Positions 25,539 through 33,280 of a stretch of 64,000 nt of DNA are shown here, piece after piece; position 1 is the first letter of the stretch; the number at the start of each line of letters is the position of its first letter. Below the pieces are notes generated by a model. That model worked only from the letters and a program-made list of their open reading frames with translations. It was not told the origin of the DNA and did no database searches. The DNA comes from Isoptericola sp. AK164 (lineage in GTDB: Bacteria > Actinomycetota > Actinomycetes > Actinomycetales > Cellulomonadaceae): NCBI RefSeq assembly GCF_029643425.1, contig NZ_CP119106.1, positions 930,001-994,000 of the forward strand, written 5' to 3'. Both the position numbers and the translations under genes were made by a program.

Positions 25539-28500
25539 GTGTCCTTCGCTCCGCCCCGACGTCCAGACGGTCCGCCCCCGGCCCGACGTCGCAGCCCGCT
25601 GCTCATCACCCTGGTGGTGCTGGCTGCCCTGGTGGTCGTGCTGCTCTTCCTGACCAACTTCTGGACCGAGGTGCTGTGGTTCACCCAGGTCGGGTACGCC
25701 AACGTGGTCTGGACGCACTGGATCTCCCGCGGCGTGCTGTTCACCGTCGGGTTCCTGCTCATGGCGACCGCCGTCTACAGCTCGTTCGCGATCGGCTACC
25801 GGACGCGTCCGGTCTACGCCCCGTCGACGCCCGAGCAGGCGACCCTCGACCAGTACCGCGAGGCGGTCGAGCCGCTGCGCAAGGTCGTGACGTACGCGGG
25901 CCCCGTGCTCATCGGCTTCTTCGCCGGTGTCGCGGCGTCGGCCCAGTGGGAGACCGTCCTGCTGGCCCTCAACGGGCAGTCGTTCGGCAGCGCGGACCCC
26001 GAGTTCGGCATCGACGTCGGCTTCTACGTCTTCACGCTGCCCGCCCTGCGCTTCGTGGTCAGCTTCCTCATGGCGGTGCTCGTCATCTCGGCCATCGCGG
26101 CCGTGGTGACCCACTACCTCTACGGCGGCGTCCGCATCGGCGCGATCACCGACGGCTCGCCGCGCACCACCACCGCGGCGCGCGTGCACCTGGCCGTGCT
26201 GGGCACGCTGATCATGCTGCTCATCGCCGCGAACTACTGGCTGGACCGGTACTCGATCCTCACCAGCCGGCACGAGCGGTACGACGGCGCCAACTACACC
26301 GACGTGCACGCGGTCATCCCGTCCAAGGAGATCCTCACGGGCGTCGCCGTGCTGGTCGCGATCCTCTTCGTGGTCGCCGCCTTCCGGGACACCTGGCGGC
26401 TGCCGGCGATCGGCGTGGGACTCATGGTCGTCTCCGCGATCGCGATCGGGGCCATCTACCCGGCCATCGTGCAGCGGTTCCAGGTCGACCCGAACGCCCA
26501 GTCGCTCGAGGCGCCGTACATCCAGCGCAACATCGACGCGACCCTCGACGCGTTCGACATCGACGAGGTCGAGTCGCAGCAGTACGAGGCGACCACCGAG
26601 GCCGAGGCCGGCCAGCTGCGCGACGACGCGGGCACGACCACCCAGGTGCGGCTCCTCGACCCGCAGGTCGTCAGCCCCTCGTTCCGCCAGCTGCAGCAGA
26701 ACAAGCAGTACTACAACTTCACGGACAACCTGGCCGTCGACCGCTACGACATCGACGGCGAGTCCCGCGACACCGTCATCGCGGTGCGCGAGCTGAACCT
26801 CAGCGGTCTGGCCGACCGGAACTGGACCAACGACCGCACGGTCTACACCCACGGGTTCGGCGTCGTGGCGGCCTACGGCAACCAGCCCGGCCCGGACGGT
26901 CAGCCGGCGTTCTTCGAGGGCGGCATCCCCACCCAGGGCGCGCTGACGGACATGTTCTCCGGCGGGTACGAGCCGCGCATCTACTTCAGCCCCGAGGCCC
27001 CGCCGTACTCCATCGTGGGCGCCCCCGAGGGCACCGACCCGTGGGAGCTGGACTACCAGGCGGACGCCGAGGGTGGTCAGCAGGAGCTGTACAGCTTCCC
27101 GACCGACGAGGTCACGGCCGGTCCCGACATCGGGACCTTCATGCAGCGGCTGCTCTACGCGCTGCGGTTCGGCGACGAGGAGATCTTCTTCTCCGACCGT
27201 GTCACCGAGGTCTCGCAGATCCTGTACCACCGCGACCCGCAGGAGCGCGTCGCGAAGGTCGCCCCGTGGCTGACCCTGGACAACAAGGTCTACCCGGCCG
27301 TCGTCGACGGCCGCGTGAAGTGGGTCGTGGACGCGTACACCACCTCGGACGCGTACCCGTACTCCGCGAGTACGCAGATGCAGGAGGCCACGACGGACTC
27401 GCTGACGGCGGCGGCCCAGGGCCTGCCGGTCGAGGCGCCGCCCGAGGTCAACTACATCCGCAACTCGGTGAAGGCCACCGTGGACGCCTACGACGGCTCG
27501 GTGACGCTGTACGCCTGGGACGACGAGGACCCGCTGCTGCAGGCCTGGAACGACGTCTTCCCGGACTCGGTGCGCCCGATCTCGGAGATGTCCGGCAACC
27601 TGATGTCGCACGTGCGCTACCCCGAGGACATGTTCAAGGTGCAGCGCACCCTGCTCGAGCGCTACCACGTCACCGAGGCCCAGCAGTTCTTCGCCGGCTC
27701 GGACGAGTGGCGGACCCCGGACGACCCGGTGGGCGGTGACGACACGCTGGCCTCCAAGCAGCCGCCGTACTACCTGACGCTGCAGATGCCGGGCGAGGAG
27801 GACCCCGCGTTCTCCCTGACGAGCACCTTCATCCCGGGTGGTTTCACCGACCGGGAGATCCTCACCGGGTACCTGGCGGCGGACGCCGACGCCGGGTCGA
27901 CCGACGGGGAGGTCGACGAGGGCTACGGCACGCTCCGGCTGCTCGAGCTGCCGCGTGACTCGACGGTGCCCGGCCCCGGTCAGGTGCAGAACAACTTCAA
28001 CTCGAACCCGACGATCTCGGAGCAGCTGAACATCCTGGGTCGCGGCGACTCGGAGGTCGTGCGCGGCAACCAGCTGACGCTGCCGGTCGGCGGCGGTCTG
28101 CTGTACGTCCAGCCGGTCTACATCCAGTCCGGTTCGGGGACGCAGTTCCCGCTGCTGCGTCGCGTGCTGGTGGCCTTCGGCGACCAGACCGGCTATGCCG
28201 AGACGCTCGACGAGGCGCTGGACCAGGTGTTCGGCGGCGACTCGGGTGCCGAGGCCGGGGACGCGGACGAGGCCGAGTCCGAGGTGCCCACCGACCGGGT
28301 GGACCCGGAGACCGGCGAGCCGGTGGAGCCGACGGCGGAGCCGACTCCCGAGGAGACGACGGAGCCGACGCCGGAGCCCACCGAGACGCAGGACACCGGT
28401 GACGCCACCGACGGGTCGCCGCAGGCCCGGCTCGACGCGGCGCTGCAGGACGCCAACGAGGCGCTCACCGACAGCAACCAGGCGCTGCAGGACGGCGACT

Positions 28501-28583
28501 GGGCCGCCTACGGCGAGGCGCAGGAGCGTCTGCAGGCGGCGCTCGAGGAGGCGCTGGCGGCCGAGGGTGAGCTGAACCCCTGA
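25539..28583 (+). CDS. UPF0182 family integral membrane protein
   Basis: A 1,014-residue protein with about seven N-terminal membrane helices (the first near 25-50), then a large extracytoplasmic domain (about 320-880) and an acidic Pro/Thr/Glu-rich C-terminal tail (about 890-960). The tail is followed by a short helical segment (SPQARLDAALQDANEAL). Family UPF0182 (Rv3193c) is widespread in Actinobacteria and cyanobacteria; its function is unknown. GTG start with GAGGT 9 nt upstream. The neighbouring membrane PDZ-Lon protease is a conserved partner, which suggests a shared envelope or stress role. Confidence 0.93.
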   Translation: MSFAPPRRPDGPPPARRRSPLLITLVVLAALVVVLLFLTNFWTEVLWFTQVGYANVVWTHWISRGVLFTVGFLLMATAVYSSFAIGYRTRPVYAPSTPEQATLDQYREAVEPLRKVVTYAGPVLIGFFAGVAASAQWETVLLALNGQSFGSADPEFGIDVGFYVFTLPALRFVVSFLMAVLVISAIAAVVTHYLYGGVRIGAITDGSPRTTTAARVHLAVLGTLIMLLIAANYWLDRYSILTSRHERYDGANYTDVHAVIPSKEILTGVAVLVAILFVVAAFRDTWRLPAIGVGLMVVSAIAIGAIYPAIVQRFQVDPNAQSLEAPYIQRNIDATLDAFDIDEVESQQYEATTEAEAGQLRDDAGTTTQVRLLDPQVVSPSFRQLQQNKQYYNFTDNLAVDRYDIDGESRDTVIAVRELNLSGLADRNWTNDRTVYTHGFGVVAAYGNQPGPDGQPAFFEGGIPTQGALTDMFSGGYEPRIYFSPEAPPYSIVGAPEGTDPWELDYQADAEGGQQELYSFPTDEVTAGPDIGTFMQRLLYALRFGDEEIFFSDRVTEVSQILYHRDPQERVAKVAPWLTLDNKVYPAVVDGRVKWVVDAYTTSDAYPYSASTQMQEATTDSLTAAAQGLPVEAPPEVNYIRNSVKATVDAYDGSVTLYAWDDEDPLLQAWNDVFPDSVRPISEMSGNLMSHVRYPEDMFKVQRTLLERYHVTEAQQFFAGSDEWRTPDDPVGGDDTLASKQPPYYLTLQMPGEEDPAFSLTSTFIPGGFTDREILTGYLAADADAGSTDGEVDEGYGTLRLLELPRDSTVPGPGQVQNNFNSNPTISEQLNILGRGDSEVVRGNQLTLPVGGGLLYVQPVYIQSGSGTQFPLLRRVLVAFGDQTGYAETLDEALDQVFGGDSGAEAGDADEAESEVPTDRVDPETGEPVEPTAEPTPEETTEPTPEPTETQDTGDATDGSPQARLDAALQDANEALTDSNQALQDGDWAAYGEAQERLQAALEEALAAEGELNP

Positions 28584-28592
28584 GTCCTCCGG

Positions 28593-28638
28593 TCCGGGCG
28601 GACGGGGCGTGCTGTGACGTGCGTCCCATCCGCCCGGA
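28593..28638 (+). terminator. terminator after the UPF0182 gene
   Basis: TCCGGGCGGA (28593-28602) pairs with TCCGCCCGGA (28629-28638), and the region between can extend the stem with imperfect pairs (GGGGCG with CGTCCC). It starts 9 bp past the stop and ends before the tRNA promoter. Confidence 0.65.
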
Positions 28639-28642
28639 TCGA

Positions 28643-28673
28643 TTGGACTTCGCTCGATTCGCTGTCCTAGAGT
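28643..28673 (+). promoter_or_regulatory. tRNA-fMet promoter
   Basis: TTGGAC (28643-28648) and TAGAGT (28668-28673) with a 19-nt spacer place the start of transcription a few bases before the mature tRNA 5' end. Confidence 0.5.
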
Positions 28674-28685
28674 TAAAGACATCGC

Positions 28686-28762
28686 CGCGGGGTGGAGCAG
28701 TTCGGTAGCTCGCTGGGCTCATAACCCAGAGGTCGCAGGTTCAAATCCTGCCCCCGCTACCA
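28686..28762 (+). tRNA. initiator tRNA-fMet (CAU)
   Basis: A 77-nt cloverleaf with encoded CCA. Initiator features are present: an unpaired C1-U72 end, three consecutive G-C pairs at the bottom of the anticodon stem (GGG opposite CCC) and a CAU anticodon in CTCATAA. The sequence is close to actinobacterial initiator tRNAs. The terminal 15 nt also form one copy of an IS target duplication, so the gene itself is intact although the insertion sequence starts at the very next base. Confidence 0.96.
28748..28762 (+). repeat. left target-site duplication of the IS
   Basis: CTGCCCCCGCTACCA, the tRNA 3' end, is repeated exactly at 30106-30120 on the far side of the IS element. 15 bp is within the long range reported for IS481-family target duplications. 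Confidence 0.93.
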
Positions 28763-28784
28763 TGTGATGTCTCAGGACATCGGC

Positions 28785-28818
28785 AAGGCCCGAACCCACG
28801 TTTGTGGGTTCGGGCCTT
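28785..28818 (+). terminator. IS-borne terminator facing the tRNA
   Basis: A 15-bp perfect stem (28785-28799 with 28804-28818) closed by GTTT and followed by T-rich TTGTCATTTTC on the + strand. Read from the tRNA it is a textbook intrinsic terminator. On the - strand it lies right after the transposase stop but lacks the T-run. Confidence 0.85.
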
Positions 28819-28820
28819 TG

Positions 28821-30011
28821 TCATTTTCGGGTGTTGGTGCCCCGTGGCTGGTAGTCGCGGGTGAGGTCGATGGCGAGCTCGCGCAGGATCTCGCCGGTCG
28901 CGGCGTTGATGACCCGCACGTCGTGGTCGTGGATCAGGAGCAGGACGTGGGTTCCGGCGTGGGGTCGTCCGATGCCGATGTGGCGTAGCTTGCCGGCGAT
29001 GCGCAGGGTGACGCAGCCTGTCTTGTCGATCTTGTCGCGGCGGAGGCGGTCGTGGCTGTCGGTGCGTGCGTGGGGGTGGGGCGTGGCCCTGGGTGTGGCG
29101 GCGTAGGCGGTCGCGGGTGTGCAGCGGTGGGGCAGGGCCCGGTGGGGTCGGGCGTGGTTGTAGTACTCGGCGAACTGCGCCAGCAGGGCCTGGAGCTGGG
29201 CAAGGGTGGCCGGCTGGTGGCGCTGGGCTCGCAGCCACTTCTTCATCGTCTGCTGGAAGCGTTCGACCTTGCCCTGGGTGGTGGGGTGGTTGGGGCGGCC
29301 GTTCTTCTGGATGATGCCCTGGCGGTAGAGCTCGTGCTCGAGATGGTTGCGTCCTCCGGGTCGGCCGGCGAATCGCACGGTGTAGACCATGCCGTTGTCC
29401 GTCAGCACTGATGCCGGGTGTTCGTGCTGTTCGCAGGCCTGGATGAAGGTGTCGAGCACGATTGCGGCGGTGACGCGCCGGTGAGCCGTGATGTGCAGGG
29501 CGTAGCGAGAGTGGTCGTCGAGCCAGGTGACGATCTCGACGTCGCTGCCGGGCCGGCCGCCCGGGTGGGTCAGGCGGTAGTGGGTGAAGTCGGACTGCCA
29601 GGTCTCGTTGGGCTGGTCGGCGGCGAAGCGGATGTAGGAGCTGCGGGGGCGCTTGGCAGGCTCGGGGGTCACGGCGCCGTGTCGGGTCAGGATCCGGTGG
29701 ATCGTGGACCGCGAGACGATCACGTCGTGGTGGTGGTTCAGGTGCCAGGCGATGGTCTCGGCGCCTGCGTCGTGGCCTTGTTCGGCAAGGCTCTTGCGCA
29801 GGGCCAGGATCTGTTGCCTGACGGGCTCGGAGGTGGAGCGGGGGGAGGAGTGTGGTCGCCGCGAACGGGGTTCGAACGCTGCTTCGCCCTCGGCGCGGTA
29901 GCGGGCCATGAGTCGTGAAACCCACCCCTGGGAGACGTCGTAGCGGCGGGCTACCTCGCTCTGCGATGCGCCGGCCAGGACCGCGGTGATCACGAGTCTG
30001 CGATTCGACAC
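28821..30011 (-). CDS. IS481-family transposase
   Basis: 396 residues. The N-terminal helix-turn-helix (SQSEVARRYDVSQGWVSRL, about 16-35) is followed by an rve-type DDE integrase core: WQSDFTHYRL (first Asp), LTDNGMVYT (second Asp) and KVERFQQTMKKWL (Glu). A C-terminal beta-rich tail (DKTGCVTLRIAGKLRHIGIG) is typical of IS481 enzymes. All catalytic residues are present and no frameshift is seen. The GTG start lies 94 bp inside the right end. Confidence 0.95.
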   Translation of the reverse strand: MSNRRLVITAVLAGASQSEVARRYDVSQGWVSRLMARYRAEGEAAFEPRSRRPHSSPRSTSEPVRQQILALRKSLAEQGHDAGAETIAWHLNHHHDVIVSRSTIHRILTRHGAVTPEPAKRPRSSYIRFAADQPNETWQSDFTHYRLTHPGGRPGSDVEIVTWLDDHSRYALHITAHRRVTAAIVLDTFIQACEQHEHPASVLTDNGMVYTVRFAGRPGGRNHLEHELYRQGIIQKNGRPNHPTTQGKVERFQQTMKKWLRAQRHQPATLAQLQALLAQFAEYYNHARPHRALPHRCTPATAYAATPRATPHPHARTDSHDRLRRDKIDKTGCVTLRIAGKLRHIGIGRPHAGTHVLLLIHDHDVRVINAATGEILRELAIDLTRDYQPRGTNTRK

Positions 30012-30035
30012 GATCGAGCATCGCCCCGACGCCCC

Positions 30036-30104
30036 ATGCCGATGACCCGAGACACGCTATGCCGATGACGTGAGACACCCCATTCCGATGTCCTGAGACC
30101 AGAC
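30036..30104 (-). repeat. three 23-bp subterminal repeats of the IS right end
   Basis: Units starting at 30036, 30059 and 30082 share ATGCCGATGACSYGAGACAC (third unit ATTCCGATGTCCTGAGACC), at an exact 23-bp period. The third contains the terminal inverted repeat. The left end has only the terminal copy, so the ends are asymmetric. Probably transposase-binding sites. Confidence 0.75.
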
Positions 30105-30105
30105 A

Positions 30106-30120
30106 CTGCCCCCGCTACCA
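30106..30120 (+). repeat. right target-site duplication (tRNA 3' end copy)
   Basis: Exact second copy of the last 15 nt of tRNA-fMet including CCA, directly after the ACA end of the IS. It is not part of a functional tRNA. Confidence 0.93.
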
Positions 30121-30124
30121 CGGG

Positions 30125-30158
30125 AAGGCCCCCGACCGGATCTTCGGTCGGGGGCCTT
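30125..30158 (+). terminator. displaced native terminator of tRNA-fMet
   Basis: AAGGCCCCCGACCG (30125-30138) pairs with CGGTCGGGGGCCTT (30145-30158) around a 6-nt loop. Removing the IS and one duplication copy would place it 4 nt after the tRNA CCA. It now lies 1.36 kb from the tRNA and 31 bp past the stop of the convergent aldo/keto reductase. Confidence 0.85.
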
Positions 30159-30188
30159 CGTCATGTCCGGACGGTGCCCGTCGTGCGG

Positions 30189-31097
30189 TCAGCGCCGCAT
30201 CGAGTGCCGGATCATGCGAGCCATCGAGCGCAGGTTCATCTGGCCGCCGTAGACCGGCATGACGCTCGCGTCGCCGTAGTCCTCGATCCGGTCGACGTGG
30301 CGGAGGGTGTCCATGTCCTCGTCGGAGATGACGAAGTCCAGGTCCGCGTTGTTCCTCATGTGCGCGACCTTCGCGGTCTTCGGCAGGGGCAGCAGCCCGA
30401 GCTGGAGGTCGTAGCGGATGGAGAGCTGCGGGACCGAGACGTCGTACCGCGCGGCGATCTCGGCGACCTGGTCGTTCGTGAGCAGCTCGCCGTGGGCCAC
30501 GGGTGAGTAGGCCTCGACCAGGACGTCCCGGCTCTGGCAGTAGTCGATCAGCTCGTGCGGGGTGTTGCTGACGTGGGCGAGGACCTGGTTGACCATCGGC
30601 GCGACCGTGGCGGTCCCGAGGATGTTGTCCAGGTCCTGCTCGTCGAAGTTCGACACCCCGATCGCCCGGAGCTTGCCGTCGTCGTAGGCCTCCTCCAGCG
30701 CGCGCCACACCTCGCGGTTCTCCTCGAGGTACCGGTTGTCGCCCCGGAAGGACGACCAGGGCTGCGGGCTGTGGATGATCATGAGGTCGATGTGGTCCAG
30801 GCCCAGCGTCCGCAGGGAGCGGTCGATCCCGGCGACGGCCTTGCGGTAGGACTTCGCGCCGGCAACGAGCTTGGTGGTGACGAAGAGGTCCTCGCGCGGC
30901 ACGTTGCTGGCGCGGACCGCCTCGCCGACGCCCTTCTCGTTCCGGTAGGCCTGAGCGGTGTCGATGTGGCGGTAGCCGACGTCGACGGCGTCCTGGACGG
31001 CCCGGACGACGTCCCGGTTGTTGATGAACCAGGTCCCCAGCCCCAGCTTCGGGATCTCGACCCCGTTGGACAGCGTGTAGTGCTCGGACAGGATCAT
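30189..31097 (-). CDS. aldo/keto reductase
   Basis: A 302-residue NADPH-dependent reductase of the AKR5-like group. The catalytic tetrad is D46, Y51, K76 and H109 (HIDTAQAYRNE, FVTTKL, MIIHSPQP). The usual NADPH 2'-phosphate loop near 250-265 (LPKTAKVAHMRNN) is recognisable. Cytosolic; substrate unknown. ATG with GGAG 6 nt upstream. Downstream of an MmyB-type regulator on the same strand, a pairing common for SDR/AKR oxidoreductases in Actinobacteria, which suggests control by that regulator. Confidence 0.9.
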   Translation of the reverse strand: MILSEHYTLSNGVEIPKLGLGTWFINNRDVVRAVQDAVDVGYRHIDTAQAYRNEKGVGEAVRASNVPREDLFVTTKLVAGAKSYRKAVAGIDRSLRTLGLDHIDLMIIHSPQPWSSFRGDNRYLEENREVWRALEEAYDDGKLRAIGVSNFDEQDLDNILGTATVAPMVNQVLAHVSNTPHELIDYCQSRDVLVEAYSPVAHGELLTNDQVAEIAARYDVSVPQLSIRYDLQLGLLPLPKTAKVAHMRNNADLDFVISDEDMDTLRHVDRIEDYGDASVMPVYGGQMNLRSMARMIRHSMRR

Positions 31098-31182
31098 GCG
31101 TCACTCCTTCGGTCGGTGTGGTCGCGGCGATGCGTCGGGGCGCACCGGCGGGCCCGGTGCACCCCGGGCGGTGGTGGCGGCG

Positions 31183-32070
31183 TCAGCGCTCCGACGCCGT
31201 CGTGGCTCCGGGGGTCCTCGCGGCCTTCTCCGAGGCCCACCAGCTGGCGAGGAGGGCCAGCTTCTCCTGCGCCTCGGACCCCGGGGCGGCGGTGTACACG
31301 GTCATCCCGAGGCCCTCGTCGCCGGGCAGGCCGAGGGTGTTGTACTCGAGCTCCAGCAGCCCGACCACCGGGTGCCGCATCCGCTTGATCCCCTCGATGT
31401 GCAGGCGCACGTCGTGGCGTGCCCAGCGGGTGCGGAACTCCTCGGACCGCGTCGACAGCTCGCCGACGAGGTCGGTGATCTCCTTGTCGAACGGGTGGCG
31501 GCCGGCGATGGTGCGGAGGCTCGCCACCGAGGAGTCGGCGATCTCGGCCCAGTCCGGGTAGAACTCCCGCGCGGCCGGGTCGAAGAAGGTGAACCGCGGG
31601 AAGCTCAGGGGCTCCGGCTGCGACCGGTAGACGGGGTCGTAGAGCGCGCGGGCGAGCTCGTTGGTCGCCACGGCGTCGCCGCGCAGGTTGCCCAGGACGG
31701 CGGCCCCCGTCGTGATCGAGTCCACGAGGTGGCGAAGGCTCGGTCGCAGGCTGGTGCGCGGTGCCGGACGGCGGCGTGCCCGGGTCCCGGCGTTCGCGGT
31801 CCGGGCGAGGTCGACCAGGTGGGACCGCTCGGCGGCGTCGAGGCGCAGGGCGGTGGCGATCGCCTCGACGACCTCGTCGGAGACCCCGCGCAGGTCGCCG
31901 CGCTCGAGCTTCGTGTAGTACTCGACGCTGACGCCCGCCACCGTCGCGACCTCGCCCCGCCGCAGGCCCGGCACGCGCCGTGGACCGACCGCGGGCAGGC
32001 CGACCATCTCCGGGCTGACCTTGGCGCGTCGGCTCGACAGGAACTCGCGGACGTCGTCACGGCTCGTCAT
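31183..32070 (-). CDS. XRE-family regulator with MmyB-like ligand domain
   Basis: 295 residues: an N-terminal HTH (PGLRRGEVATVAGVSVEYYT, about 34-53) and a C-terminal MmyB-like PAS-type domain (about 105-270) with the conserved NLARALYDP-like region (here NELARALYDPVY) and GLLELEYNTLGLPGDEG. The family is thought to sense small or fatty-acid-like ligands. ATG with TAGCCT 6 nt upstream, so leaderless. A TACC-N3-GGTA palindrome upstream is a candidate autoregulatory operator. Probably controls the adjacent aldo/keto reductase. Confidence 0.9.
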   Translation of the reverse strand: MTSRDDVREFLSSRRAKVSPEMVGLPAVGPRRVPGLRRGEVATVAGVSVEYYTKLERGDLRGVSDEVVEAIATALRLDAAERSHLVDLARTANAGTRARRRPAPRTSLRPSLRHLVDSITTGAAVLGNLRGDAVATNELARALYDPVYRSQPEPLSFPRFTFFDPAAREFYPDWAEIADSSVASLRTIAGRHPFDKEITDLVGELSTRSEEFRTRWARHDVRLHIEGIKRMRHPVVGLLELEYNTLGLPGDEGLGMTVYTAAPGSEAQEKLALLASWWASEKAARTPGATTASER

Positions 32071-32107
32071 ACGGCCAGGCTAGGTCGCCGGACCGTGCCG
32101 AGGGAGT

Positions 32108-32118
32108 TACCGCTGGTA
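32108..32118. promoter_or_regulatory. TACC-N3-GGTA palindrome before the MmyB regulator
   Basis: TACCGCTGGTA is an 11-bp perfect palindrome 38 bp before the start codon, just upstream of the expected -35. The same pattern recurs at 35959-35969. Candidate operator. Confidence 0.45.
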
Positions 32119-32181
32119 CCCGTCATCGCGGTGGCCGTCTCGTCCGACGGCGGGGAAGGCTCCGCGCGGGGGGCGGCGGCG

Positions 32182-33240
32182 TCAGTCCCGCAGCGCCGGC
32201 AGCATCCGCAGGCCGTTGTAGACGTACTCGTACCCCCAGGGGTAGTCGTGGGCGTTGCCGGGGACCACGTGGTACACGAGGTTGCCGTCCTCGAAGCCGT
32301 CGTCGGTGCGGTCGAAGGCCTCCGGGTGCTCGGCCATCGCGGGGATCTGTGCCTCCATGTTCGGGGTCGTGAAGTCCCCCGACCCCGTGGCCGCGAGCAC
32401 GTCGAGGTCCTCGGTCCCGTACCCGGCTCCGGTGATGCCCCGGGCGAGGCTCGCGGCCGTCTCCTCGGGCCGTTCGAGCCCGCCGAACATGACGACGTTC
32501 CAGCTGTCGCCGGCCATGGGCAGGAAGCCGGCGAAGACGTCCGGCGCGTGCTCCAGCAGGTACCACGTCGTCACGCCCCCCATGGAGAAGCCGCCGAACG
32601 CACGGTGCTCGCGCGACGCACGCAGGCCGTCGGCGTCGACGGTCTCCGCGAAGGTGGGGTAGGTGCTCTCCACGGCGGGCACGAGGTCCTCGACCAGCTC
32701 CTGGTGGAACGCGGCGACCGCCGTGCCGAAGGAGTCCGGGCTCGGGTCGTACGTCGGGGTGACGACGATGACGGGGTCGATCCTCCCGTCGGTGATCGCG
32801 TGGTCGAAGATCGACGGCAACGGCGTCGGCCGGTCCGGACGGCCCGTCCAGGAGTACTGGTCCCCTCCGAGCCCGTGCATGAGGTAGAGGACGGGATACC
32901 GGGTGACGTCGTCGTCCGGGTCGTAGCCCGGCGGGAGGTAGACGAGTGCGTCCTTGTCCTGGGCGCCGTCCTGCGCGACGGTGTGGGTCGTGGTGTAGGT
33001 CAGCTCCACGAGGCTGCCGCGCTGCTCGGCCGGCGTCGAGTACCCGTCGGGCACGGCCTCCCACCCCGACGGGGTGGCGCCCGGTGCCGGCGCGGCGGGG
33101 GAGTGCGTCCCCGTGGCGCTCGGTGCCTCGCGCCCCTCGACGTCGGGGGACGGGTCCGGTGGGCTGCACGCGCTGAGCAGGGTCACGCCGAGCCCGGCCA
33201 TGATCGTCCGGGTGCGGGTCGTCCGTCGTGCGGTGCTCAT
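32182..33240 (-). CDS. lipoprotein esterase, CE1-like (feruloyl/acetyl esterase fold)
   Basis: A 352-residue secreted alpha/beta hydrolase. The lipobox LLSAC gives lipidated C25 after a short basic signal peptide, then a Pro/Ser/Ala-rich linker to about residue 60. The catalytic domain has LMHGLGGDQYSW, nucleophile elbow GGFSMGG and a C-terminal NAHDYPWG histidine. The layout matches family 1 carbohydrate esterases (acetylxylan or feruloyl esterases), consistent with a plant-fibre lifestyle, but the substrate is not fixed by sequence. The ATG at 33240 has GAGAGGAT upstream. Confidence 0.85.
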   Translation of the reverse strand: MSTARRTTRTRTIMAGLGVTLLSACSPPDPSPDVEGREAPSATGTHSPAAPAPGATPSGWEAVPDGYSTPAEQRGSLVELTYTTTHTVAQDGAQDKDALVYLPPGYDPDDDVTRYPVLYLMHGLGGDQYSWTGRPDRPTPLPSIFDHAITDGRIDPVIVVTPTYDPSPDSFGTAVAAFHQELVEDLVPAVESTYPTFAETVDADGLRASREHRAFGGFSMGGVTTWYLLEHAPDVFAGFLPMAGDSWNVVMFGGLERPEETAASLARGITGAGYGTEDLDVLAATGSGDFTTPNMEAQIPAMAEHPEAFDRTDDGFEDGNLVYHVVPGNAHDYPWGYEYVYNGLRMLPALRD

Positions 33241-33280
33241 GCTCGGGATCCTCTCGCCGCGGTCGTCGTGCCGGACCACC

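Larger units (their letters stand above)
28763..30105 (-). mobile_element. IS481-family insertion sequence
   Basis: A 1,343-bp element. The terminal inverted repeats (28763-28783 and 30085-30105) are 21 bp and match at 18 positions; the ends are TGT and ACA, and the shared core is TCTCAGGACATCGG. Perfect 15-bp direct duplications flank it. It carries one transposase gene, a terminator hairpin at the left end and three 23-bp-spaced subterminal repeats at the right end. The insertion point is the base after CCA of tRNA-fMet. Intact ends, duplication and gene suggest a recent, possibly active copy. Confidence 0.95.

Noticed and set aside
24162-28682. Very long open frame (about 1,500 codons) antisense to UPF0182 and the PDZ-Lon gene
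   Set aside because: It mirrors codon bias of the real genes on the other strand, has repetitive Arg/Val/Gly/His composition and no domain; typical of high-GC DNA. The same holds for the ~1,280-codon frame antisense to adnB.
28748-30120. Integrative element with tRNA att sites
   Set aside because: The 15-bp direct repeat at the tRNA end is explained as an IS481 target duplication; there is no integrase, and the interval is exactly one IS.
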